A stretch of 64,000 nucleotides of DNA from Chryseobacterium sp. W4I1 (GTDB taxonomy: Bacteria > Bacteroidota > Bacteroidia > Flavobacteriales > Weeksellaceae): contig NZ_JAUSXQ010000001.1 of NCBI RefSeq assembly GCF_030816115.1, forward strand, positions 1,550,001 through 1,614,000. Direction: 5' to 3'. The position numbers and the translations under genes are program-made. Positions 8,354 to 15,750 of the stretch are shown piece by piece. Position 1 is the stretch's first letter; each line of letters starts with the position of its first letter. The notes below the pieces were generated by a model. The model ran no database searches. It saw only the letters and a program-made list of their open reading frames with translations, and was not told where the DNA came from.

Positions 8354-10099
8354 ATGAAAATATTCTTGAATTTCCTCATACTATTCCTGGCATTTTTCTA
8401 TTGTCCGGCCCAACAAACAAAAAAAGCAAAAACGGAAGACTTAACGAGTATTTACAATATTCAGGATAGTGTTTCTGTAAGAACAAGAGATGGAGCAACC
8501 TTATCTTTAATAGTAGTGCGTAAAAAAGGAGACGAAACACCTGCACCTGTTATACTTCAGTCAACAATTTATGTTAGGGATGCAGGCAGGGATATGGTAT
8601 CATTAAAGAGATCTGTAGATAATGGATACATAGGAGTTATGGCCTATGCAAGAGGAAAAAGATTCGGTCAAGGTGAAATACTTCCATATGAGAATGATGC
8701 CAATGATACCTATGATGTCATAGATTGGATCAGTAAACAAAAATGGTCTAATGGAAGTGTTGGAATGTATGGAGGAAGTTATAATGGATTTACGCAATGG
8801 GCCGCATGTAAAAATCTGCATCCCGCCCTTAAAACAATTGTACCTTATGTAGCGGCCAGACCGGGGCAGGGTTTGCCTGTAGAAAATAATATTTTTGTTA
8901 ACCCTAATTATGAATGGGCATTCTATGTTGGAAATAATAAATACCTGGACACCATAGCTGGAAATGACAGACAACGTTTTAGAAAAATGCAAAATAAATG
9001 GTGGGAAACAGGAGTTGCCTATAAGAAATTAGATAGTATAGACGGTGTACCTAACAAATGGTTTCAGCGATGGATCAGCCATCCTTCTTTTGATCAGTAT
9101 TGGCAAAAAATGACTCCCTATGAAAAAGATTTTGCACAAATAAAAATACCTGTTTTGGCATTTGACGGGTACTATAATGACGGGCAGAGCTCGGGCTTGT
9201 ATTATTTGAGAGAACTCCAAAAGTATAGTCCTCAGACACCTGCTTATTTAATTATAGGACCTTATGGGCATTTTGGGACTCAAAGTGGAGGAGAAGCTAT
9301 TCTGTACCAATATCAGGTAGATCCTGTTGCGTTATTTGATATCAATAAAATCACTTATCAATGGTTTGATTATATTTTAAAGAATGGGACTAAACCTGAA
9401 ATGTTAAAAGATAGAATTAACTATCAGGTAATGGGTTCCAATGAATGGCGAAGTGCTCCATCTATTGACAAAATGAGTAATGGTTTTTTAACGCTGTATC
9501 TAACAGATAAAAAGTCAGGTAAATTCTACTCTTTAAATTCACAAAAACCTGCTAAGAAGAGTTATTTAGCACAGCAGGTAGATTTTGCAAACAGGGAAAT
9601 AACAAATAATGATTATTACCCGGAACCTATTATCCGAAAGGAGATTGATACATCTAACGGATTTAATTTTGTTAGTGAACCTTTGGAAGAACCCCTGTTA
9701 ATAAATGGTTCCTTTTTAGGGGAAATTAAGGCCAGCATCAATAAAAAGGATATGGATATCGGAGTAACGTTATATGAATTAATGCCCAATGGGGAATATT
9801 TTCATCTGTCTTATTTTATAGGGCGGGCAAGTTTCTCAACGGATATTACAAAAAGAAAATTGCTGAAACCTAATGAAATTGAAGCTATTCCATTCTCCAA
9901 TACACATTTGGTAAGTAAACAGTTAAGCAAAGGAAGCCGGCTGGTCATCTCTCTGAATGTAAATAAAAATCCGTTTTCTGAACTCAACTACGGAACAGGA
10001 AAAACTGTAAGCGAAGAAACCATTAAAGACGCCAAAGAACCCTTACAAGTGAAATGGTACAACGATAGCTTTGTGAAAATTCCGATATTAATGAATTGA
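8354..10099 (+). CDS. CocE/NonD family hydrolase, exported
   Basis: 581 residues: a signal peptide (about 1-19, ending FYCPAQ), an alpha/beta hydrolase of the X-Pro dipeptidyl-peptidase/CocE class with nucleophile S142 in GMYGGSYNG, probable acid D276 and histidine H306 in GPYGHFG, and the C-terminal jelly-roll domain typical of the family. Such enzymes are acyl esterases, glutaryl-7-ACA acylases or Xaa-Pro peptidases; which one cannot be told from sequence. A cysteine two residues before the cleavage region could be a lipobox variant, but the -1/-3 pattern favours signal peptidase I. Confidence 0.86.
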   Translation: MKIFLNFLILFLAFFYCPAQQTKKAKTEDLTSIYNIQDSVSVRTRDGATLSLIVVRKKGDETPAPVILQSTIYVRDAGRDMVSLKRSVDNGYIGVMAYARGKRFGQGEILPYENDANDTYDVIDWISKQKWSNGSVGMYGGSYNGFTQWAACKNLHPALKTIVPYVAARPGQGLPVENNIFVNPNYEWAFYVGNNKYLDTIAGNDRQRFRKMQNKWWETGVAYKKLDSIDGVPNKWFQRWISHPSFDQYWQKMTPYEKDFAQIKIPVLAFDGYYNDGQSSGLYYLRELQKYSPQTPAYLIIGPYGHFGTQSGGEAILYQYQVDPVALFDINKITYQWFDYILKNGTKPEMLKDRINYQVMGSNEWRSAPSIDKMSNGFLTLYLTDKKSGKFYSLNSQKPAKKSYLAQQVDFANREITNNDYYPEPIIRKEIDTSNGFNFVSEPLEEPLLINGSFLGEIKASINKKDMDIGVTLYELMPNGEYFHLSYFIGRASFSTDITKRKLLKPNEIEAIPFSNTHLVSKQLSKGSRLVISLNVNKNPFSELNYGTGKTVSEETIKDAKEPLQVKWYNDSFVKIPILMN

Positions 10100-10196
10100 C
10101 TTAACTTATTTTCTAAATACAGCTCTGTCCATTAACCTTAATTCTCAGAATGTGCGGTAGAGTAAATAATAATGAAACAATAATCATTATGGCATC

Positions 10197-10271
10197 TGGT
10201 AGCCCCACCAGGAATCGAACCTGGATCTAAAGTTTAGGAAACTTCTATTCTATCCGTTGAACTATGGGGCC
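10197..10271 (-). tRNA. tRNA-Arg (anticodon CCT)
   Basis: On the minus strand, acceptor GGCCCCA (10271-10265) pairs with TGGGGCT, then discriminator A and an encoded CCA. The T loop reads GGTTCGATTCC. The anticodon stem GAAGT/ACTTT closes the 7-nt loop TTCCTAA, giving anticodon CCT. All arms fold. Confidence 0.95.
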
Positions 10272-10370
10272 TTGGAAAAATAAAAATACTAATTAATTTA
10301 AAAACATAAAAGATTTTACACTAATTACAGTTTGTTTTTCAATGATTTTATTTAGAAACTTAATCAATGT

Positions 10371-10400
10371 AAAAAAAGAATCCGCTCTTTAGAAGCGGAT
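10371..10400 (-). terminator. Minus-strand terminator, distal of a tandem pair
   Basis: Stem ATCCGCT/AGCGGAT (arms 10380-10386 and 10394-10400). On the minus strand it is followed by TCTTTTTTT, upstream of the tRNA gene. Confidence 0.7.
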
Positions 10401-10440
10401 CCAGTAGATAAATACATCTCATTTTTTTAATTAGACAACA

Positions 10441-10470
10441 ATAAAAAGCACAGCCGACAATGCTGTGCTT
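10441..10470 (-). terminator. Minus-strand terminator after the lipoprotein hydrolase
   Basis: A perfect 9-bp stem AAGCACAGC/GCTGTGCTT (10446-10454, 10462-10470) with a 7-nt loop; the minus strand continues TTTTTATT. The plus side also carries AAATTTTT, so it may work in both directions. The rest of 10471-10637 shows no gene. Confidence 0.8.
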
Positions 10471-10637
10471 AAATTTTTATTTCAAATTTAATTGCAATTT
10501 CAAAGCTGAAAAAAGCAAAAAATGATTTCATTTCAGTTGTATTACATAGTAAATTTAGCACTATTTTTAATACGAAACATGAATTTAATGTTAAAATTCA
10601 CAAGTTATCCACAATTTATTGTGGATAAGTATTTAAG

Positions 10638-11408
10638 TTATTGTATTTCAGTGTATTTAAAAATCATACTTTTCAATATTTCTTTCTCTTCATCACTTCC
10701 CTTATTGTCCATGTGGCCGTGATTAATATCAGTTTGCTGTACAGTAATACCATATTTTTTCTGCTCTTCAGATGTGGGTAATACGCCTTCATCAGCAGGA
10801 TAATCATTAGAACGAATGGTGTATATTTTAGGAAGGGAAGTTCTGGGAAGATACATTCTTCGGTTGTCCATAGTAATAATTTTATACACAAGAGAAGAGT
10901 ATTTATTAGCGAATAAAGCTGTCATGTCTCCACCATTGGAATGCCCAATTAGAGTCAGGTGTTTATAGTCAAGATCCGGTCTGATCTTTTTAAGTTCATT
11001 CAGAACAAATAAAATGTTATCTGTCCCACGTTCCCAGAAAGGCATTCTTACGATTTGTGGCTTTCCTTCCATCGGAATCAGCTCATCAGTGGGAAGCTCA
11101 TGCTGGATGCTGACTGTGAAATACCCTTTTGAAGCCAGCATTTCGGTTAAATAGGAATAGACAAAGTAATCACCTCCTTTATTAGCTCCGTAGCCATGAC
11201 TGAAAATGATGATTTGTTGTGCAGGAATTTTTTGATCGGTTTCCGGGCTGTAGAAAGCAACGGGAATTTTACGGTTTCGGCTTTGATCAAATAATGTCAG
11301 CGTATCTAACTTTGTTTTATATATTTTGGTTGAACTGATATTTTTTTTAGAGGCGCAATTGCATAATGACAGAATAAGAAAGGAAGTGAATAGAATTTTA
11401 TATTTCAT
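10638..11408 (-). CDS. Alpha/beta hydrolase lipoprotein
   Basis: 256 residues. A lipoprotein signal ends at C18 (LILSLCNC), so the protein is probably membrane-anchored. An alpha/beta hydrolase domain follows: oxyanion segment FSHGYG (69-74), nucleophile S157 in GHSNGG and a C-terminal histidine in INHGHMDN (H230 or H232). It resembles the platelet-activating-factor acetylhydrolase/chlorophyllase-like group in layout, but the substrate is not assignable. It stands alone on the minus strand with its own downstream terminator. Confidence 0.85.
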   Translation of the reverse strand: MKYKILFTSFLILSLCNCASKKNISSTKIYKTKLDTLTLFDQSRNRKIPVAFYSPETDQKIPAQQIIIFSHGYGANKGGDYFVYSYLTEMLASKGYFTVSIQHELPTDELIPMEGKPQIVRMPFWERGTDNILFVLNELKKIRPDLDYKHLTLIGHSNGGDMTALFANKYSSLVYKIITMDNRRMYLPRTSLPKIYTIRSNDYPADEGVLPTSEEQKKYGITVQQTDINHGHMDNKGSDEEKEILKSMIFKYTEIQ

Positions 11409-11753
11409 GATGTTTAATTCAGATTAAAAGGCGAAAATCAATCAATGTTTTAGGAAATAGAGGAAAATAATTTTTCTTTCTAAGATAATAAAATAGGTTT
11501 GAAAAAAGCTTTGGAAAATTAACTTTATCAACGTATAATTTTTTTAAATAAATACTTATATTTGACTCATTAATATCTCTTTATAAAATATCATCACTGG
11601 TTCAGGTAAATTTCTAAATGCCTGAAATTATAAGGTTCAATTTTTTCAGAACCTTAATTTACTATTATTCAATACTAAAATATCAAACAATAAATGTCCG
11701 GGTTGCTGCCCAGTCATTATTGTATCTTAATTTTTAAACAAAAAGAGAATATT
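11409..11753 (+). other. Long intergenic leader with hairpins before the NmrA-like gene
   Basis: This 345-bp gap has no convincing gene. It holds an exact -7 element TATATTTG at 11557-11564 without a matching -33 TTG. Two hairpins follow: TTCAGG/CCTGAA (11601-11606, 11621-11626) and TAAGGTTC/GAACCTTA (11631-11638, 11649-11656). GGTTC at 11599-11603 could pair with GAACC at 11649-11653 instead, so alternative folds exist. Confidence 0.4.
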
Positions 11754-12389
11754 ATGAAAACAAATAAAATTGCTGTTATAGGTGGTACTGGAAAAACCGG
11801 TAATTATCTTGTTCGGGAACTTGTGAAAAAAGGATATCCAATGAAGCTGCTGCTTCGAAATCCCCAAAACTTTAACGTAAAAGATCCTCTCATTGAAATT
11901 TTAAAGGGAGATGCAAGAGATCCGGAAGCTATAGATACTCTTATTGCAGGTTGCAGTGCAGTGATCAGTAAAATAGGACAGCCTGTAGGTGAAGAACCTA
12001 TATTTACAGATGCTACCAATAATATTATACAATCTATGAATTCCCATGGAATTAAACGATATATTACCATTACCGGTCTGAATGTAGACACGCCTTTTGA
12101 TCATAAAAATGATAAGGTAAAAGCTGCAACAGAGTGGATGTATCAGAATTATCCAAAGACAACAAGGAATAAACAAGATGAATACGAAATCCTAATGAAC
12201 AGCAATCTGGACTGGACATTGATCCGGCTTCCATTGATTATTCCAGCTTCCGAACATTTTGAAACAGAAGCCAATCTAAGAGATTGCCTAGGAGAGAAAA
12301 TCAGTGCAGCAGATTTATATCAATTTTTGGTTTCCCAGCTTGACGACACATCTTTTATTAGAGAATGTCCGTTTTTGTATAATGTGTAA
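11754..12389 (+). CDS. NAD(P)H-binding reductase, NmrA/atypical SDR type
   Basis: 211 residues starting IAVIGGTGKTGNYLV, whose GxxGxxG (GGTGKTG) is the NAD(P)-binding loop of atypical SDRs. The YITITGLNVDTPFD stretch also matches NmrA/NAD(P)H-binding proteins of the YwnB/YtfG type. I start at ATG 11754 (MKTNKIAV), preceded by AAAAAGAGAA. An in-frame ATG 20 codons upstream gives an unrelated leader and is unlikely. The catalytic YxxxK is absent or weak, as usual for this group, so it may be a redox sensor or quinone reductase. Confidence 0.82.
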   Translation: MKTNKIAVIGGTGKTGNYLVRELVKKGYPMKLLLRNPQNFNVKDPLIEILKGDARDPEAIDTLIAGCSAVISKIGQPVGEEPIFTDATNNIIQSMNSHGIKRYITITGLNVDTPFDHKNDKVKAATEWMYQNYPKTTRNKQDEYEILMNSNLDWTLIRLPLIIPASEHFETEANLRDCLGEKISAADLYQFLVSQLDDTSFIRECPFLYNV

Positions 12390-12410
12390 GTCAGGATTGA
12401 ATAAGTGAAT

Positions 12411-12440
12411 AAAAAAAATAGAGAGCCAAATGGCTCTCTA
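12411..12440 (-). terminator. Terminator of uvrA (minus), between convergent genes
   Basis: A stem TAGAGAGCCA/TGGCTCTCTA (12419-12428, 12431-12440) is followed on the minus strand by TTTTTTTT. It lies 7 bp beyond the uvrA stop codon. Confidence 0.85.
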
Positions 12441-12447
12441 TTCATAT

Positions 12448-15240
12448 CTAGTTTTCAAGTTTTTCCTTAATATATTTCGCAGTGTGCGACTTTTTATCAT
12501 TCGCGAGGTCTTCCGGTGTTCCGGCAAAAACCACTTCACCACCATATTTTCCTGCTTCAGGACCAATGTCGATAATAAAGTCGGCCGACTTGATAATATC
12601 CGGCTGATGTTCGATAACGATCACAGAATGTCCTAGATCGATCAGAGCCTGCAATGATTTCAGCAATTTCTGAATATCATGGAAATGCAATCCTGTAGAA
12701 GGTTCATCAAAAATAAACAGGGTCTTGTCTGTTGTCACTCCTTTCACAAGGAATGAAGCCAGTTTCACACGCTGTGCTTCACCGCCGGAAAGGGTAGAAG
12801 AGCTTTGTCCAAGCTGCAGGTAGCCTAATCCCACTTCCTGAAGCGGTCTCAGTTTAGTGACGATCTTGTCTTCATTATTATCTTTAAAGAACGCTAATGC
12901 TTCATCTACCGTCATATGAAGAATATCGGAAATACTTTTCTCATCGAATTTCACTTCCAGGATTTCGTTTTTGAAACGGGTTCCTTTACAAACCTCACAT
13001 TCCAGCTCAATATCTGCCATGAACTGCATGGAAACATTGATAACCCCTTCACCTTTGCACTCATCACATCGTCCGCCATCTACGTTGAAAGAGAAATGTT
13101 TAGGCTTATAACCCATCATTTTTGAAACTTTCTGCTTAGCGAACAGATCTCTGATATCATCATAGGCTTTCAGATAAGTTACCGGGTTGGAACGCGATGA
13201 TTTCCCGATCGGGTTCTGGTCGATCAGTTCAATATTTTTAATCAGTTTCTTAGGAAATTCTACAGAGTCGTAATCTCCTTTTTTGCCACCCATTCCAAGC
13301 TGGATCTGAATATCATTCGTTAAAATTTCCTTCATCAGGGTAGATTTTCCACTTCCGGAAACCCCGGAGATCACCGTAAGGCTTTCCAGAGGAACATCTA
13401 CGTCTATATTTTTAAGATTATTTTGTCTCGCTCCTTTAATATGGATCCATTCCTTGGCTTTTCGTCGTTTTTTAGGAACTTCAATCTCCATTCTTCCGGT
13501 TAAATATTTTGAGGTAAGGGTATCTGCATTTTTAAGATCATGATAATCTCCTGCAAAAACCAGCTCACCGCCAAGGTAACCAGCTTCCGGACCAATATCT
13601 ATAATATAATCTGCAGCTTTCATGACATCTTCATCATGTTCCACCACAATAACGGTATTTCCCAGATCACGAAGATTCTTTAAAACTCCGATCAGGTTTT
13701 CAGTATCTCTTGAGTGAAGACCAATGGAAGGTTCATCCAGAATATAAATAGATCCTACCAAAGAACTTCCCAAACTTGTGGCAAGATTGATCCTCTGACT
13801 TTCACCACCGGAAAGTGTATTGGAGGTTCTGTTGATCGTTAAATAACCTAAACCTACTTTTAATAAAAATTCAATCCGGGTCTTGATCTCGTACAACAAT
13901 CTTTTGGCAACATCCTGATCATGCTCAGAAAGTTTCAAACCTTCTATTAAAGGATATAGTTCATCCAACGGAAGCTCAATCATTGACTGAATGTTGTGCC
14001 CGTCTATTTTTACCCAGCTTGTCTCTTCACGCAATCTCAGTCCATCACAGGTATGGCAGAGTGTTTTCCCTCTGTACCTGGAAAGCATAACGCGGTATTG
14101 TATCTTGTACAGGTTTTCTTCAAGCATTTTGAAGAAATTATTGATCGATGGGAAACTGCTTTTGCCGTCACCTTTCCAAAGAAAATTTTTCTGCTCCTTG
14201 GACAATTGATGGTAAGGCTTGTGAATAGGAAAGTCCCCGGCTTTTTTAATGAATGATTTTTTCCATTCACTCATGCTTTCGCCTCTCCAGGAAACCACTG
14301 CATCTTCGTAAACGGATAAAGTTTTATTGGGAACCACAAGGTCTTCATCTATCCCGATCACTTTTCCGTAACCTTCACATGCAGGGCAAGCGCCATAAGG
14401 ATTATTAAAGCTGAAAAAATGAACATTCGGTTCAAGGAATTCCATTCCGTCCAGCTCGAATTTATTAGAAAATTCTTTTACTTTTCCTGTGTCTGTATTC
14501 TTCAGTGCACAATAACCGTGGCCTTCATAGAATGCCATCTGTATGGAATCTGCGAGTCTCTGAAGGAAACTTTCATCTTCTTCATAAGAGAAACGGTCGA
14601 TCACAAGATTGATGGTCATTCCCTTTTCAGGAGTGAAGCCAAAGCTCTCCAAATCTTCAATTCCAGCGACATTTCCGTTAATTTCAAGTCTTGTGAAACC
14701 AGCCAGTTTTAAAACATTCAGTGCTTCCTTAAAATTTTCTGTATCATATTCCAAAGGAGCGGTCAATAGGAATGAAGTCTCTTTTTCAGATGCTTTAATG
14801 AAATCAATCACATCAGAAACAGAATCTTTCTTTACCTCTTCTCCGGAAACAGGAGAAAATGTTTTTCCAATCCTTGCAAAAAGAAGTTTCATATAATCGT
14901 AGATCTCCGTAGAAGTTCCTACAGTAGACCGCGGGTTGGAAGAAATTACTTTTTGCTGGATGGCAATAGAAGGGGCAAGCCCTTTGATGTCGTCTACCTT
15001 TGGTTTTTCTAATTTACCTAAAAACTGACGGGCATATGAGCTCAAACTCTCCACATATCTTCTCTGTCCTTCTGCATAAATAGTATCAAATGCCAAAGAA
15101 GATTTTCCACTTCCGGAAACTCCCGTGATCACGATCAGTTTATTCTTCGGGATCAGAACGTCTATATGTTTCAGATTATTAAGATGTGCATTCTTAACGA
15201 AGATCTGTTTTTTTATATCTATTTCTGTTGTTTTAGCCAT
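12448..15240 (-). CDS. uvrA: UvrABC excinuclease subunit A
   Basis: 930 residues, the usual UvrA length. Two ABC ATPase halves are visible: Walker A GVSGSGKSS at 40-48 and GVSGSGKST in the second half, signatures TLSGGESQRI and TLSGGEAQRV, Walker B YILDEPSIGLH and FIFDEPSTGLH. Zinc modules CPACEGYG...CHTCDG and CDECKGEG...CEVCKGTR are intact. UvrA dimers detect bulky DNA damage and load UvrB in nucleotide excision repair. Single gene on the minus strand with its own -7 element and terminator. Confidence 0.98.
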   Translation of the reverse strand: MAKTTEIDIKKQIFVKNAHLNNLKHIDVLIPKNKLIVITGVSGSGKSSLAFDTIYAEGQRRYVESLSSYARQFLGKLEKPKVDDIKGLAPSIAIQQKVISSNPRSTVGTSTEIYDYMKLLFARIGKTFSPVSGEEVKKDSVSDVIDFIKASEKETSFLLTAPLEYDTENFKEALNVLKLAGFTRLEINGNVAGIEDLESFGFTPEKGMTINLVIDRFSYEEDESFLQRLADSIQMAFYEGHGYCALKNTDTGKVKEFSNKFELDGMEFLEPNVHFFSFNNPYGACPACEGYGKVIGIDEDLVVPNKTLSVYEDAVVSWRGESMSEWKKSFIKKAGDFPIHKPYHQLSKEQKNFLWKGDGKSSFPSINNFFKMLEENLYKIQYRVMLSRYRGKTLCHTCDGLRLREETSWVKIDGHNIQSMIELPLDELYPLIEGLKLSEHDQDVAKRLLYEIKTRIEFLLKVGLGYLTINRTSNTLSGGESQRINLATSLGSSLVGSIYILDEPSIGLHSRDTENLIGVLKNLRDLGNTVIVVEHDEDVMKAADYIIDIGPEAGYLGGELVFAGDYHDLKNADTLTSKYLTGRMEIEVPKKRRKAKEWIHIKGARQNNLKNIDVDVPLESLTVISGVSGSGKSTLMKEILTNDIQIQLGMGGKKGDYDSVEFPKKLIKNIELIDQNPIGKSSRSNPVTYLKAYDDIRDLFAKQKVSKMMGYKPKHFSFNVDGGRCDECKGEGVINVSMQFMADIELECEVCKGTRFKNEILEVKFDEKSISDILHMTVDEALAFFKDNNEDKIVTKLRPLQEVGLGYLQLGQSSSTLSGGEAQRVKLASFLVKGVTTDKTLFIFDEPSTGLHFHDIQKLLKSLQALIDLGHSVIVIEHQPDIIKSADFIIDIGPEAGKYGGEVVFAGTPEDLANDKKSHTAKYIKEKLEN

Positions 15241-15287
15241 GTTTATCCTTAAAAAAAGATTGTTGTCATCTTAAAAATAATGACCTA

Positions 15288-15295
15288 CAAAATTA
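15288..15295 (-). promoter_or_regulatory. -7 element upstream of uvrA
   Basis: TAATTTTG on the minus strand, 48 bp before the uvrA start codon, matches TAnnTTTG exactly. No TTG is found at -33, so the call rests on the -7 box only. Confidence 0.5.
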
Positions 15296-15369
15296 CGAAT
15301 TTTTAGCGAAAATAAGATGCTTAAAATATTTTCATTAAAGGATTATATTTAATGGATTTTAGCTTTACA

Positions 15370-15441
15370 ATGAACCCAAGTTTCCGTATTGCAAAGTTGT
15401 TGTTAGATAAATTATTATTATTTATTTTATTCTATGGCTGA
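15370..15441 (+). CDS. Possible 23-residue hydrophobic peptide
   Basis: An ATG-initiated frame (MNPSFRIAKLLLDKLLL..., stop TGA at 15439-15441) encodes a short peptide with a basic N-terminus and a hydrophobic tail. It lies in the 510-bp gap between uvrA and the TonB receptor. No clear promoter or ribosome site is seen; TATATTTA at 15344-15351 misses the -7 consensus by one base. A chance frame is quite possible. Confidence 0.2.
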   Translation: MNPSFRIAKLLLDKLLLFILFYG

Positions 15442-15501
15442 GGTGTTGATACGGGATTTTTAATTAAATTATGATTTTCATTATTTTTTTAATTTTTACT
15501 C

Positions 15502-15533
15502 TTGCTTTGTATTTTAAAAATTTGTTAAAATTG
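15502..15533 (+). promoter_or_regulatory. Possible promoter of a mini transcription unit
   Basis: TTG at 15502-15504, a 21-nt spacer and TAAAATTG at 15526-15533, which matches TAnnTTTG except at one position. It is followed within 130 bp by a small frame and a strong plus-strand terminator. Confidence 0.4.
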
Positions 15534-15557
15534 CATTCATAAATATGTAATGTAAAG

Positions 15558-15608
15558 ATGGTAAAACTATTTAGAGATCTGGTTACACATTTAATGAGAA
15601 AAAGATAG
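15558..15608 (+). CDS. Possible 16-residue basic peptide between a promoter-like site and a terminator
   Basis: The frame MVKLFRDLVTHLMRKR ends in TAG 14 bp before a strong terminator. Its composition (amphipathic, basic C-terminus) is not typical of random A/T-rich sequence but is too short to identify. The TonB receptor further on has its own promoter beyond the terminator, so this unit would be separate. It could equally be a non-coding RNA of about 120 nt. No Shine-Dalgarno is obvious, which is normal in Bacteroidetes. Confidence 0.3.
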   Translation: MVKLFRDLVTHLMRKR

Positions 15609-15622
15609 AAATTACTTCCCGC

Positions 15623-15658
15623 AAAAGATGCAGTATAAACCATACTGCATCTTTTTTT
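15623..15658 (+). terminator. Strong plus-strand terminator with no annotated gene before it
   Basis: A 14-bp stem (AAAAGATGCAGTAT at 15623-15636 with ATACTGCATCTTTT at 15642-15655) is followed by more T. The nearest upstream plus-strand gene ends more than 3 kb away, so it implies a short transcript starting in the gap after uvrA. Confidence 0.85.
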
Positions 15659-15673
15659 TATGACAACTATCAT

Positions 15674-15704
15674 TTGCCTGTCTTCGGGAACTCCCTTACT
15701 TTTG
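15674..15704 (+). promoter_or_regulatory. Bacteroidetes-type promoter of the TonB-dependent receptor
   Basis: TTG at 15674-15676, a 20-nt spacer and TACTTTTG at 15697-15704, an exact consensus match 46 bp before the start codon. Confidence 0.8.
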
Positions 15705-15750
15705 AGCCGCTATTTAAAGAAACTGATTTAGAACAAAAACCGGAACTATT

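Noticed and set aside
10522..10722. A 66-codon plus-strand frame downstream of the tRNA region
   Set aside because: Runs into the 3' end of the minus-strand hydrolase and has low-complexity hydrophobic sequence; no promoter or terminator fits.
15300..15750. A riboswitch (cobalamin or thiamine type) before the TonB receptor
   Set aside because: GGCTGAGG at about 15436 recalled a thiamine motif, but the other conserved boxes are missing and a terminator plus separate promoter lie between it and the receptor.
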